The notes under the pieces were generated by a model. The model ran no database searches and had not been told where the DNA came from. It was given only the letters and a program-made list of their open reading frames with translations. Of a stretch of 55,304 bases of DNA, positions 25,624 through 34,001 are shown piece after piece (the stretch's first letter is position 1; each line of letters starts with the position of its first letter). A program made the translations under genes and the position numbers. The DNA lies in assembly GCF_000170895.1 (NCBI RefSeq), contig NZ_ABCS01000068.1:1-55304 (forward strand). Direction: 5' to 3'. The DNA is from Plesiocystis pacifica SIR-1. GTDB taxonomy: Bacteria; Myxococcota_A; Polyangia; Nannocystales; Nannocystaceae.

Positions 25624-26595
25624 ATGCTGATCCTCGATCGACGATCTTGGCTCGCCCAAGTCTTCCAGCTCCGCGGCACGACCCTCGCCGTGACCTGGAA
25701 GCGCGTGGGCGTGGCCTTCCTGGTGGCCGAGGGGGTGACCTACGCCTCGAGCCACCTCCAGGACTGGACCCCCAAGCTGACGCCGCTGGCCTTCTCGCTC
25801 ATCGGCCTGGCGCTCTCGATCTTCCTGGGCTTTCGCAACAACACCAGCTACGACCGCTTTTGGGAGGGTCGCAAGCTGTGGGGGCGGATGGTCAACGTGT
25901 CGCGGACCTTCACGCGCCAGGTCCTGACCTTGGTCGGGCCGCGCATGGTCGATGAGGAGAAGAACCACGCCCTGAGCGCGGACGAGCGCGTCGAGCTGGA
26001 CGCCATCCACCGCAAGCTGATCTTGGCCCAGGCGGGCTACGTGCACGCCTTCCGCCACCACCTGCGGGAAGAGGACGCCCTCGCCGAGCTCGAGGGCATG
26101 CTGCCGCCGGAGCTGGCGGCCGAGCTCGAGCTCGAGCTCAACCGGCCCATCGCGATCTTGCAGTGGATGGGCGACCAGCTCCGGGCGCTCTACGACCGCG
26201 GCTGGATCCACCCCATGCACCTGCCGGTGCTCGAGGACAGCCTCACGGAGATGACCGGGGTCCAGGGGGCCTGCGAGCGCATCAAGTCCACGCCGATCCC
26301 GGGCAGCTACACCGTGCTGATGCACCGCATCGTGCTGCTCTACTGCATCGGCTTGCCCTTCGGCATCGTCGATCAGGTCGGGGGCTGGACGCCCGTGGTC
26401 GTGACCCTGGTCGCCTACGCCTTTTACGGCCTCGAGGCCGTGGGTACGGAGATCGAGGACCCCTTCGGCAAGGACCCCAACGACCTGCCGCTGTCGGCCC
26501 TGTCGCGGATGATCGAGGTCAACCTGCGCCAGCGCCTCGGCCCGGACGAGGCGCTCCCGCCCTTGCTAGAGCCCGAGAACGGAGTGTTGCAGTGA
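25624..26595 (+). CDS. Bestrophin-family (UPF0187) ion channel
   Basis: 323 residues. The bestrophin core is visible near the N-terminus: FQLRGTTLAVTWKRVG, a first hydrophobic segment, LAFSLIGLALSIFLGFRNN and SYDRFWEGRKLWGRMVN. A central charged helical region follows, then a C-terminal hydrophobic pair (VLMHRIVLLYCIGLPFGIVD and VVVTLVAYAFYGLEAVGTEI) and EDPFGKDPNDLPL. Bacterial members form pentameric inner-membrane ion channels (cation- or chloride-selective). Its TGA overlaps the GTG start of the redoxin gene, so the two are translationally coupled. A family B element lies just upstream. Confidence 0.93.
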   Translation: MLILDRRSWLAQVFQLRGTTLAVTWKRVGVAFLVAEGVTYASSHLQDWTPKLTPLAFSLIGLALSIFLGFRNNTSYDRFWEGRKLWGRMVNVSRTFTRQVLTLVGPRMVDEEKNHALSADERVELDAIHRKLILAQAGYVHAFRHHLREEDALAELEGMLPPELAAELELELNRPIAILQWMGDQLRALYDRGWIHPMHLPVLEDSLTEMTGVQGACERIKSTPIPGSYTVLMHRIVLLYCIGLPFGIVDQVGGWTPVVVTLVAYAFYGLEAVGTEIEDPFGKDPNDLPLSALSRMIEVNLRQRLGPDEALPPLLEPENGVLQ

Positions 26596-27197
26596 AGCGT
26601 GAATCGACTCGAGGGGCCCTGCTCGGCGGCGCCCTGACCCTGCTCGTGGCCTGCTCGCCCCGACCGGGGACGGACGAGGGCGCGAGCCAACCGGAGCCCT
26701 CTGCCGACGAGCCCGAGCCCGACGCCGATGGCGACGCCGCACTCGGCGAGGCGCCTGCGTTCACCCTCGCGGACCACTCGGGGGCCGAGCACTCCCTCGA
26801 CAGCCTGCTCGCGGGGGGCAAGCCAGCGGTGCTGGTGTTCTACCGCGGCCACTGGTGACCCCACTGTCGCAGCCAGCTCGGGAAGCTGGCCAGTCAGCGC
26901 GAGGCCCTCGAGGCCCGCGGCGTTCAGCTCGTCGGCATCAGCGTCGACTCCCAGGCCGACTCGGCCAAGCTCCACGCGCGCCTCGAGCTGAACTTCCCCC
27001 TGCTCGTCGACGCGGACGGGGCGGTGATTCGGGCCTACGAGCTGCTCGACACCAACAACGGTGAAATTTCCCTACCGGCGGTGGTGATCGTCGGGGCGGA
27101 CCGGCAGATCGCGTGGCGCTACGTCGGGCAGAACCCCAAGGACCGCCCGGCCGAGGACCAGGTCCTCGAGCGCCTCGACGCGCTGCTTGGGGGCTGA
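26592..27197 (+). CDS. Redoxin/AhpC-TSA-like lipoprotein, probable selenoprotein (Sec at in-frame TGA)
   Basis: 201 residues if the TGA at 26856-26858 is read as selenocysteine. GTG start at 26592 overlaps the bestrophin stop. The signal peptide ends in LTLLVAC (lipid Cys21), followed by an acidic Ser/Pro/Glu linker. The redoxin domain starts at about residue 51 (LGEAPAFTLADHSG). Its active site reads VFYRGHW-U-PHCRSQLGKL: Sec89 replaces the first Cys of the familiar WCPHC site and Cys92 is kept. After the TGA the frame gives an undamaged redoxin: RGVQLVGISVDSQ, NFPLLVDADGAVIRAYELLD, ISLPAVVIVGADRQIAWRYV. A SECIS-like hairpin follows the TGA. Expected role: thiol peroxidase or reductase in the periplasm. 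A mutated Cys codon (pseudogene) is the alternative. Confidence 0.82.
26863..26894 (+). promoter_or_regulatory. Candidate bacterial SECIS hairpin
   Basis: Upper stem GCCAGCT (26872-26878) pairs perfectly with AGCTGGC (26884-26890) around the loop CGGGA. A lower stem ACTG / CAGT (26863-26866, 26891-26894) is set off by a 5' bulge TCGCA. The loop begins 20 nt after the TGA and has a G in its first two positions. These properties agree with known bacterial SECIS rules (hairpin just 3' of UGA inside the coding region, SelB-binding loop containing G). Confidence 0.7.
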
Positions 27198-27356
27198 GTG
27201 CTGTTTTGCCCCCGCAGGCATCTGAGGACCGGGGGCGCTTCGTCGCTCCGCTCCTCCGCTTTGGCTTGGTGGGCAATGGAGTTCGTGCCATTGAGAGGGC
27301 ATGTGGTCGCCCCGCGCGAGCGGGGGCGTGGATTCGTTGACAGCCCCTGAGTCGTG
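27198..27356 (+). repeat. Family A intergenic repeat, single unit 3' of the redoxin gene
   Basis: The unit begins at the redoxin stop codon (TGAGTGCTGTTTTGCCCCC) and is in sense orientation with that gene. It holds the core GGGGGCGCTTCGTCGCTCCG, the CTCCGCTTTGGCTTGGTGGG segment, the GC palindrome near 27311-27329, and the tail GTGGATTCGTTGACAGCCCC. It ends in CTGAGTCGTG, the first bases of family B. No gene lies in it. Confidence 0.88.
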
Positions 27357-27377
27357 AGGCATGCCTGAGGTCGAGGG

Positions 27378-28979
27378 CTAGCCGCTGGCGTGTCGGCGCT
27401 GGCGCTCGTTGGCGTCCCGAGCTCGGCCGCGGCCCGAGGCCTTGGGTCCCAGCGAGAGGTCCCCGAGCTGGGGCACGCCCTTGCCCCTGGCCTCGAAGTC
27501 CGGGGCCACGCAGCCTTCGTGGATCGCCTCGAGCGCGCAGCCGTGGACCTCGACCAGGAAGGCGCACAGGTAGCGGGCGCGGTTGATCAGCGAGATGGCG
27601 TGGACCCGGCCCGCGCGCGCGAACAGCCAGTCGGAGAAGGCCAGGGTCGCGGCGAAGGGGGAGCCGCGGCCGTCCACGCGCCACAGCTGGGCCATGGTCC
27701 GGGGCATGTCGCCGTGGTTCCAAAAGTTGTCCCAGACCTGGGCGAAGCGACGCAGGCGCTGCATGGTCGGGAAGTCGATGGCGTCGGTGCGCAAGATGGC
27801 GTAGGGCGGGCGCGGCTCGAACACGAGGCCAAAGGGCTCGGCGTGGCGGACGATGGGGGTGCCGCGCAGGCGCTTGAGCACGCCGACTTGGACCTCCTGC
27901 ACGCCCGCGGCGATGAGCCGATCGAGGCCCGCGCCGAAGCCCTCGAGGTCCTCCCCGGGCAGGCCGATGATCAGGTCGGTGTGCAGGTGGACGTGGGCGC
28001 GCTCGCGCAGGAACTCGAGGTTGGCGAAGGTCCGGTCGACGCGCTGGCGCCTGGAGATGCGCCGCCCGACGGCGTCGTCGAGGGTCTGGATGCCGACCTC
28101 GAACTGCAGGCTGCCCGGGGGGAAGCGGGCGATGAGCTCGCGCAGCTCCTCGGGCAGGCGGTCGGGGACGAGCTCGAAGTGCAGGAAGAGCTCGGGGTAG
28201 CGCTCGAGGCGGGCGAGGAAGTGCTCGAGGATCGCCCGGCTGCGCGCGATGTCGAGGTTGAAGGTCCGGTCGACGAACTTGAGGTGCCGGGCGCCGCGCT
28301 CGAGCAGGCTGTCAAACTCCCCGAGCAGCGCCTCGAGGGGGAAGGCGCGGACCTTCTTGTCGAGGCTCGACAGGCAAAACTCGCAGCGGTAGGGGCAGCC
28401 GCGCGAGGCCTCGACGTAGACGACCCGGTGGCTCAGGTCGTGGTCGGTGTAGAGCGCGTAGGGCAGGGTGAGGCTGTCGAGGTCGGGCAGGCCCCCGTCG
28501 AGCACGCGGGTCAGCGGGCGGCGGCCGTCGAGCAGGCGGGCGCACAGCTCGGGGAAGGCCCGGTCGCCCTCGCCGGTGATCACGTAGTCGACCTGGGCCA
28601 GCCAGGGCTGCTCGTCGAGCTCGTGGCTGACCTCGGGGCCGCCGACGACGATGACGAGCTTGCGGGCCCCCGTCTCGGCCCCAGTATCGACGCGGCGGAG
28701 CAGCTCGACCAGGGCGCGGGTCTCCTCGACGTTCCAGATGTAGACCCCGAGGCCGAGGATGCGCGGGCCGGAGCGGGGGTCGCCGAGGGCCTCGAGCAGC
28801 GCCTCGGCGATGTCGAGGGGGCGCTGGAGGATGGTGAACTCGCGCAGCTGGGTGTGGGCGCGCAGCGGGCCCATGTTGGCCTGGAGGTAGCGCAGGCCGA
28901 AGGCGGCGTGGATGTACTTGGCGTTGAGGGTGGCGAGGACGATCGCGCCGGGGGCAGGGCTCGGGCTGTCCGCGCTCAT
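27378..28979 (-). CDS. B12-binding radical SAM protein (DUF4080-type)
   Basis: 533 residues from the ATG at 28979. An N-terminal cobalamin-binding-like Rossmann domain (about 10-160: IVLATLNAKYIHAAFGLRYL, RILGLGVYIWNVEET, KLVIVVGGPEVSHE) precedes the radical SAM barrel. The cluster motif is EASRGCPYRCEFC, Cys195/199/202, followed by HLKFVDRTFN and TDLIIGLPGEDLEGF. The C-terminal region (about 400-500) matches the helical tail usual in these proteins. Such enzymes use a 4Fe-4S cluster and SAM, often with B12, for methylation or other radical chemistry; the substrate is unknown. Its start overlaps the stop of the upstream esterase (ATGA). The late B12 genes lie 6 kb away. Confidence 0.9.
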   Translation of the reverse strand: MSADSPSPAPGAIVLATLNAKYIHAAFGLRYLQANMGPLRAHTQLREFTILQRPLDIAEALLEALGDPRSGPRILGLGVYIWNVEETRALVELLRRVDTGAETGARKLVIVVGGPEVSHELDEQPWLAQVDYVITGEGDRAFPELCARLLDGRRPLTRVLDGGLPDLDSLTLPYALYTDHDLSHRVVYVEASRGCPYRCEFCLSSLDKKVRAFPLEALLGEFDSLLERGARHLKFVDRTFNLDIARSRAILEHFLARLERYPELFLHFELVPDRLPEELRELIARFPPGSLQFEVGIQTLDDAVGRRISRRQRVDRTFANLEFLRERAHVHLHTDLIIGLPGEDLEGFGAGLDRLIAAGVQEVQVGVLKRLRGTPIVRHAEPFGLVFEPRPPYAILRTDAIDFPTMQRLRRFAQVWDNFWNHGDMPRTMAQLWRVDGRGSPFAATLAFSDWLFARAGRVHAISLINRARYLCAFLVEVHGCALEAIHEGCVAPDFEARGKGVPQLGDLSLGPKASGRGRARDANERQRRHASG

Positions 28980-30079
28980 CGAGGGCCTTCGCTCTCGCCG
29001 TGGATCAGCGGGCGCAGGTCGTCGGCGATCTCGCGCACGGCCTCGCGGGCCCGGGGCAGGGCGCCGGTCATGGTCACGAAGCCGTGGATCAGGGTCTCGT
29101 AGCAGCGCGCGTCCACGGCCACGCCGGCCTCGCGCAGGCGCCCGGCGTAGGCCTCGGCCTCGTCGCACAGGGGGTCGAAGCCGGCCGTGCGGACCAGCGC
29201 GGGGGGCAGGGCGGAGAGGTCCTCGGTGAGCAGCGGCGAGATGCGGGGGTCTTCGGCGTCGCGGCCCTCGCCGAGGTATTGGGCGACGAACCAGTCGGTG
29301 GTGCTCTTGTCGAGCATGAAGCCCCGGGCGAAGCGCTCTCGGGAGGGCAGCTGGGCGCGGCGGTGGGTCGAGGGGTAGATCAACAGCTGGGCCCGAGCTT
29401 GGCGGCCCCCGGCGTCGCGCAGCAGCACGCAGGTCGCGGCGCTGAGGTTGCCGCCGGCCGAGTCCCCGCCGATCACCACCCGCTGCGGATCGCCGCCGAG
29501 GGCCGGCAGGGGCCCCTGGGGATCGAGCAGCGCCCGGGCGCACGCGACCACGTCGTCGAGCCCGGCGGGGAAGGGGTGCTCCGGCGCGAGCCGATAGTCG
29601 AGGGCGAGGACCATGCAGCCCGCGCGCAGGGCCAGCTGGCTGCACACGTGCGCGTGGGTGTCGAGGTCGCCAATCACGAAGCCCCCGCCGTGGAGGTAGA
29701 GCAGGGTCGGCAAGGCGGCGCTCGAGGGCGCGGCCTTGGGCCGGTAGCGCCGGCCGGGTCGGGTCCCCTCGGCGCCGGGCAGGCGCAGGTCGTCGACCTC
29801 GACCTCGGGCAGCGCGGGCCGATCGAGGAGCCCGCCGTAGTCGCGGTAGACCGCGCGGGCCTTGGCCGGCGGGTGGCGCTCGATGTTGGTCATGCCCCCG
29901 GCGCGCATCAGCCGGAGCAGGGCGTGGGCGTGGGGGTCGAGCTCGGCGCCGCGCAGGTTGCGGGGCGGATCGCCAAAGCGCCGACGCAGGACCCGGCGGG
30001 GCTCGGCGAGGCCTCGGGCGACGAGGCCGACGCTGCGGTGGACGAGGGATTGGGCCAGACTGGGCGCGCGAGCAGACAC
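28976..30079 (-). CDS. HSL-type (alpha/beta hydrolase-3) esterase/lipase
   Basis: 367 residues from the GTG at 30079. It shows the hormone-sensitive-lipase family marks: oxyanion hole LLYLHGGGFVIGD, DYRLAPEHPFPAGLDD, nucleophile in VVIGGDSAGGNLSAA, catalytic Asp in RTAGFDPLCDEAEAY, and catalytic His in TLIHGFVTM. These enzymes hydrolyse short to medium acyl esters. It is translationally coupled (4-nt overlap) to the radical SAM gene and lies 32 nt after a paralogous esterase, so the three are probably one transcript. Acting on the same lipid or acyl product is an inference. Confidence 0.93.
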   Translation of the reverse strand: MSARAPSLAQSLVHRSVGLVARGLAEPRRVLRRRFGDPPRNLRGAELDPHAHALLRLMRAGGMTNIERHPPAKARAVYRDYGGLLDRPALPEVEVDDLRLPGAEGTRPGRRYRPKAAPSSAALPTLLYLHGGGFVIGDLDTHAHVCSQLALRAGCMVLALDYRLAPEHPFPAGLDDVVACARALLDPQGPLPALGGDPQRVVIGGDSAGGNLSAATCVLLRDAGGRQARAQLLIYPSTHRRAQLPSRERFARGFMLDKSTTDWFVAQYLGEGRDAEDPRISPLLTEDLSALPPALVRTAGFDPLCDEAEAYAGRLREAGVAVDARCYETLIHGFVTMTGALPRAREAVREIADDLRPLIHGESEGPR

Positions 30080-30111
30080 GGGGGCGTATTGGGGGCGGAC
30101 GGAGGTCGGGC

Positions 30112-31209
30112 TCAGGGGGTCACGCGGACGCCCTGACCATGGAGAGCATCGCGGAGGACGTCGCCGAGGTCCAACACGGCCTCGCGCGCGGCCGAGATCA
30201 ACCCTCCCATGCTGTAAAAGCCGTGAATCAGGCGCTCGTGGCAGCGGTGGTCCACGGGGACGCCGGCCGCGGCGAGGGCTCGGGAGTAGGCGAGCCCCTC
30301 GTCGCGCAGGGGGTCGAAGCCGGCGGTGCGCACGATCGCCGGGGCGAGCCCGCTGAAGTCCTCGGCCAGCAAGGGCGAGGCCGCGGGGTCGTGGACGCGC
30401 TCGCGGGTGTCGAGGTAGAGGCCGTTGTACCAGGCGAGCTTGTCCCGGGAGAGCATGAAGCCCTCGGCGAACTCGTGGTGCGAGGGCGCGCCGTAGCGCA
30501 GGTCCGTGGCCGGGTAGAGCAAGCACTGCAGCCAGGGCTGAGGCTGGTCGCGGGCGCGCAGGCGATGGCAGACCAGGGCCGCGAGGTTGCCCCCGGCCGA
30601 GTCCCCGCCGATCGCGACCCGCTGCGGATCCACGCCGAGTTCGCGGGCCTGGGCGCGCAGGTGCTCAAAGGCCGCGCAGCCGTCGTCGATGGCCGCGGGG
30701 AAGGGGTGCTCCGGGGCCAGGCGGTAGTCCACGGACGCGAGCACGCAGCCGGCGACCTCCGCGAGGGTGCGGCACAGGCCGTCGTGGCTGTCGGGGCTGC
30801 CCGTCACGTAGCCCCCGCCGTGGAAGTAGACCAGCAGGGGCGGCAGCTCGCGGCGCCAGGGGCCGGACTCGAGGCGGGGTCGATAGACGCGCACCGGGAC
30901 GCTTTTGCCACCCGCGGGCGGGGGAATCTCGAGGGGGTCGACGGCGGCCATCGCCCGCGGGCGGAGGTCGGCGAGCTGCGTGTCGCGCAACATCTCGCTG
31001 CGGGCCAGCTCCGGCGTCAAGTTGGCCAGCTTGCGCTCTCCGATGGCCGAGGACGCGACCAGCAGAGCTTGGAGCGAGACCTCGAGCTGGGCCCCGCGGT
31101 GGTTGAACACCGGCTCCCCGACCAGCCGGCGCAACGTCGCGCGGGGCAGGTCGAAGGCCGAGCGCGTCAGCCGGAGGGTCGGGCTCGCGGAGCTGTCATC
31201 GGCGGGCAT
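30112..31209 (-). CDS. HSL-type (alpha/beta hydrolase-3) esterase/lipase, paralogue
   Basis: 365 residues from the ATG at 31209. Same family and layout as the gene downstream: LVYFHGGGYVTGSPDSH, DYRLAPEHPFPAAIDD, VAIGGDSAGGNLAAL, IVRTAGFDPLRDEGLAY and RLIHGFYSMGG carry the oxyanion hole and the Ser-Asp-His triad. Only the N-terminal cap region (about residues 1-90) differs clearly from its neighbour, where substrate choice is usually set. The pair probably arose by tandem duplication. It is the first gene of the leftward unit and diverges from kinase 3 across about 105 bp that should hold both promoters. Confidence 0.93.
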   Translation of the reverse strand: MPADDSSASPTLRLTRSAFDLPRATLRRLVGEPVFNHRGAQLEVSLQALLVASSAIGERKLANLTPELARSEMLRDTQLADLRPRAMAAVDPLEIPPPAGGKSVPVRVYRPRLESGPWRRELPPLLVYFHGGGYVTGSPDSHDGLCRTLAEVAGCVLASVDYRLAPEHPFPAAIDDGCAAFEHLRAQARELGVDPQRVAIGGDSAGGNLAALVCHRLRARDQPQPWLQCLLYPATDLRYGAPSHHEFAEGFMLSRDKLAWYNGLYLDTRERVHDPAASPLLAEDFSGLAPAIVRTAGFDPLRDEGLAYSRALAAAGVPVDHRCHERLIHGFYSMGGLISAAREAVLDLGDVLRDALHGQGVRVTP

Positions 31210-31314
31210 GGACCCCGAGTGTGCCAACAATCGTCGCGTTCGCGTCGCCTCGGCGCGCGAGGTCGCGTGATCGCGCGACGAGTCTGATCGCGCGAGGCGT
31301 GTTAAGCTGCGGCC

Positions 31315-33195
31315 ATGAGCCCCCGGGACGCCGACGGCCGGCGCGGCACGCAGGTGTGGATGGGCGGACCCATCCCCGCGACGCGCGAACAGGCCGAACA
31401 AGCGGAACAGGCGGAGCAGGCGGAACAGGCCGGGGCCAAGACCAAGCGCGAGCGGACCTCGAGCAAGCGCTGGGAGCCGGTCTCGGCTCAGCCGGCCCAG
31501 GCCGCGCCGGCACCCCCAGCCGCCCTCGCCCAGGCGCCTCAGATGTCTTCGGGTCCGGGCCGCGGCGGCTGGGTCCGCGTCGACCACTCCGTGCCCACGC
31601 CGCTCGCCTCGAAGCCGGCCTCGCCCCGGCCCAAGGCGCCCTCGGGCAAGCCCGCGGGCACCTGGGGCCCCGTGCCCGAGCACCTCGACCCGCGGGCGCT
31701 GCCCAATTCCACCCACCGCATCGGCGAGCGGATCGGCGACCGCTACCACCTCGAGCGCTTCCTCGGCCGTGGCCGACTCACGGAGACCTGGGCGGCGCTG
31801 CACGTCGACCTCGATCGCCCGGTGGCGATCAAGTTCCTCCACCCCAAGCAGCTCGGCGCGGGCGGGGGCGAGCGCTTGCTCGAAGAGGCCAGAAGCGTCG
31901 CGCGGATCCGTCACCCCCACGTCGTCGAGTTCAGCGACTCGGGCCGGACCGTCGGCGGCGAGCCCTTCCTGGTCATGGAGCTGCTCGAGGGCATGGCGCT
32001 GTCGACGGTGCTCGCGGCCCGCGGGAGCATGCCCTGGGCGCGGGCCGTCAACATCGCCAAGCAGGTCGCCGCGGCGCTCTCGGCCGCGCACCAGCAGGGG
32101 GTCATCCACCGAGACCTGCGCCCGGCCAACGTGTTTTGCGTCGACACCGACGAGGTCGGCGACTTCGTCAAGGTCGTGGACTTTGGCCTGGCCCGGCGCG
32201 GGCCCACGGACGACCCCAACGCCGACACGCCCGGCGAGTCCGTGGCCTACATGAGCCCCGAGCAGTGCCGCGGCGGCGTGCTCACCCCGCGCTCCGACGT
32301 CTACGCCCTCGGCTGCCTGATCTTCGCGATGATCACCGGGGACCCGCCCTTTCCCTTCACCGGGGACGCGGCCGCGGTCCGGCGCCGGCACGAGTCCGAG
32401 ATGCCCAAGTTCCTCAGCGAGCGGGCGCCCCGGCAGTTCATCTCCGAGGAGCTCGAGGCCGTGGTCGCGCGCTGCCTGGCCAAAGACCCGAGCCACCGCT
32501 TCGCCGACACCGTCGAGCTGGGGGCCGAGCTCGGGCGCATCGCCCAGAGCGCGGCGGCGGCGAGCATCGCGGGGGCGCCGGTGATCCGCGAGGAGCCGGG
32601 CGCCGGCGACTCGGTGTCCTTGCCGATGAAGTTCTCGCGCCGGGACCTGAGCGAGGTCGCGGCCAAGGCGACGGCGGCCAAGCCCAAGGAGCCCGCCAAG
32701 GCCCCGGAGCAGGCGCGCGAGCCGGTCGCGCCCGCCAAGCCAAACAAGAAGTCTGGGGGTTTTGTGCGGACCGCGGCCGCGGCCATCGGCGTGGCCATCC
32801 TCGTCGGCGGGGCCGGGATCGGCATGTACCTGCTGGTGTCGAGGCTCATCGAGGACGTGGAGCAGCCGGCCTCGGCTGGACCGAGCGCGGATCCGTCTGG
32901 GGCGGCGTCCCAGCCCGACGCGGCCGAGCCCAAGCCGAGCCCAGGGGCCGAGGCGGCGCCGAGCGAGCCCGCGGCGGCGGAGCCCTCGCCCGAACAGCCG
33001 GCCGCGGCCGAGACCGGTGGCGCGCCCCAGCAGAGCGAGGCGCCCGCCAAGGCCGCGCCGGTCAAGGCCAAAAAGAGCGCGGCCTCGAAGGACGAAGCAA
33101 AAGATGCGCCCGCCGAAGCGAAGCCGAGCACGGCCCCGGACAGCAAGGCTAAAGGCGCGATCGGTCACGAGGACCTCGAAGACCCCTGGGGTTGA
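31315..33195 (+). CDS. Membrane Ser/Thr protein kinase (PknB-type), kinase 3
   Basis: 626 residues. A long N-terminal leader (1-135) contains an EQA tandem (about residues 25-38) and Pro/Ala-rich sequence. Kinase domain about 142-410: LGRGRLTETW (glycine loop lacks the usual GGMG), VAIK with Lys at about 172, VIHRDLRPAN where the usual Lys of HRDLKP is Arg, VVDFGLARR and VAYMSPEQCRGG. A transmembrane helix follows at about 482-504, then an Ala/Pro/Glu-rich external tail of about 110 residues with no folded domain, ending HEDLEDPWG. Essential Lys, Asp and DFG residues remain, so activity is likely. A small barrel gene follows 52 nt downstream. Confidence 0.94.
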   Translation: MSPRDADGRRGTQVWMGGPIPATREQAEQAEQAEQAEQAGAKTKRERTSSKRWEPVSAQPAQAAPAPPAALAQAPQMSSGPGRGGWVRVDHSVPTPLASKPASPRPKAPSGKPAGTWGPVPEHLDPRALPNSTHRIGERIGDRYHLERFLGRGRLTETWAALHVDLDRPVAIKFLHPKQLGAGGGERLLEEARSVARIRHPHVVEFSDSGRTVGGEPFLVMELLEGMALSTVLAARGSMPWARAVNIAKQVAAALSAAHQQGVIHRDLRPANVFCVDTDEVGDFVKVVDFGLARRGPTDDPNADTPGESVAYMSPEQCRGGVLTPRSDVYALGCLIFAMITGDPPFPFTGDAAAVRRRHESEMPKFLSERAPRQFISEELEAVVARCLAKDPSHRFADTVELGAELGRIAQSAAAASIAGAPVIREEPGAGDSVSLPMKFSRRDLSEVAAKATAAKPKEPAKAPEQAREPVAPAKPNKKSGGFVRTAAAAIGVAILVGGAGIGMYLLVSRLIEDVEQPASAGPSADPSGAASQPDAAEPKPSPGAEAAPSEPAAAEPSPEQPAAAETGGAPQQSEAPAKAAPVKAKKSAASKDEAKDAPAEAKPSTAPDSKAKGAIGHEDLEDPWG

Positions 33196-33247
33196 GGGCC
33201 GCGGGCGTAACTTCTCGGGCGGCCATCGAGAACCCGAGCATGCCGTG

Positions 33248-33838
33248 ATGCCACGCCGACGCGCTCGCTCCCTGGTGGTCGTTTGGGCCGCCGCGCTCGT
33301 GTTCGCAGCGCCAGCGCGGGCCGCCGCCAAACCCATGGAGGCGGTCAGCGAGGCGCACCCGGGCCACCACCACGCCGAGTACCCCAACTTGCTCGGCGTT
33401 CGCGTGGGCTACCTGTCGATCCTCGCGCCTTCAGAAAAAGAGGGGGAGCGCGGCGTCGAGCTGCGCCCGGGCGTGTTCGCGGGGCTGTCCTACGAGCGCA
33501 CGCTGATCCACGAGTGGCTGGAGCTCGAGGTCTCCGTGCCCCTGGCGGTGGTCTTCGCCGAGGACACCGAGCTCGCGCTGCCCATGGACCTGCACCTCAA
33601 AAAGCCCTTCCACCCCTCTCCGCGGGTCAGCCCCTACCTCGCCCTGGGGCCGACGGTGGACCTGACCGTCACGCCGGAGCTGCGCGCGGCCGTTGGGGCC
33701 TCGTTCGCGGTCGGGACCTACCTGTGGCCGACGCCCCGGGTGGGGGTCGACGTGGAGCTCGACTACAACCTCGTCGCCGAGGCGGGCCGGCCCGTGCACG
33801 AGCTGTTGTTTGCGGTGGGCCCGGTGTTTCGACTGTAG
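33248..33838 (+). CDS. Small outer-membrane beta-barrel-like protein
   Basis: 196 residues from the ATG at 33248. A signal peptide ends near APARAAA. The mature protein begins with a His-rich stretch (HPGHHHAEYPN), then alternates in a pattern typical of an eight-stranded barrel: LLGVRVGYLSIL, GVFAGLSYERTL, LELEVSVPLAVVF, YLALGPTVDLTV, VGVDVELDYNLV and AVGPVFRL, with an aromatic near the C-terminus. The His cluster could bind metal, but this is inference. It may be cotranscribed with kinase 3. No named family is recognised. Confidence 0.72.
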   Translation: MPRRRARSLVVVWAAALVFAAPARAAAKPMEAVSEAHPGHHHAEYPNLLGVRVGYLSILAPSEKEGERGVELRPGVFAGLSYERTLIHEWLELEVSVPLAVVFAEDTELALPMDLHLKKPFHPSPRVSPYLALGPTVDLTVTPELRAAVGASFAVGTYLWPTPRVGVDVELDYNLVAEAGRPVHELLFAVGPVFRL

Positions 33839-34001
33839 CCGGTGAGCCCTCGCAGACCCGAGGGACGGGCCCGCGAGTGGGCGCCTACTTCTCCTCGAGG
33901 CCAGCTCGGTTGTTGTGGAAGCCTGCGCGGGTCTTGGTTTTTGTCTGCATACCCGTTCGCTCGTCCGCCCGAGCGGCGCCCGGCACGGGCGATTCGCCCT
34001 G

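Noticed and set aside
23788..26325. Very long leftward frame over kinase 2 and bestrophin
   Set aside because: Both genes on the rightward strand have complete family motifs. The leftward frame is a shadow of the high GC content.
30139..31287. Rightward reading frame over the second esterase
   Set aside because: The leftward strand encodes a full HSL-type esterase with all catalytic motifs. The rightward frame has no family features.
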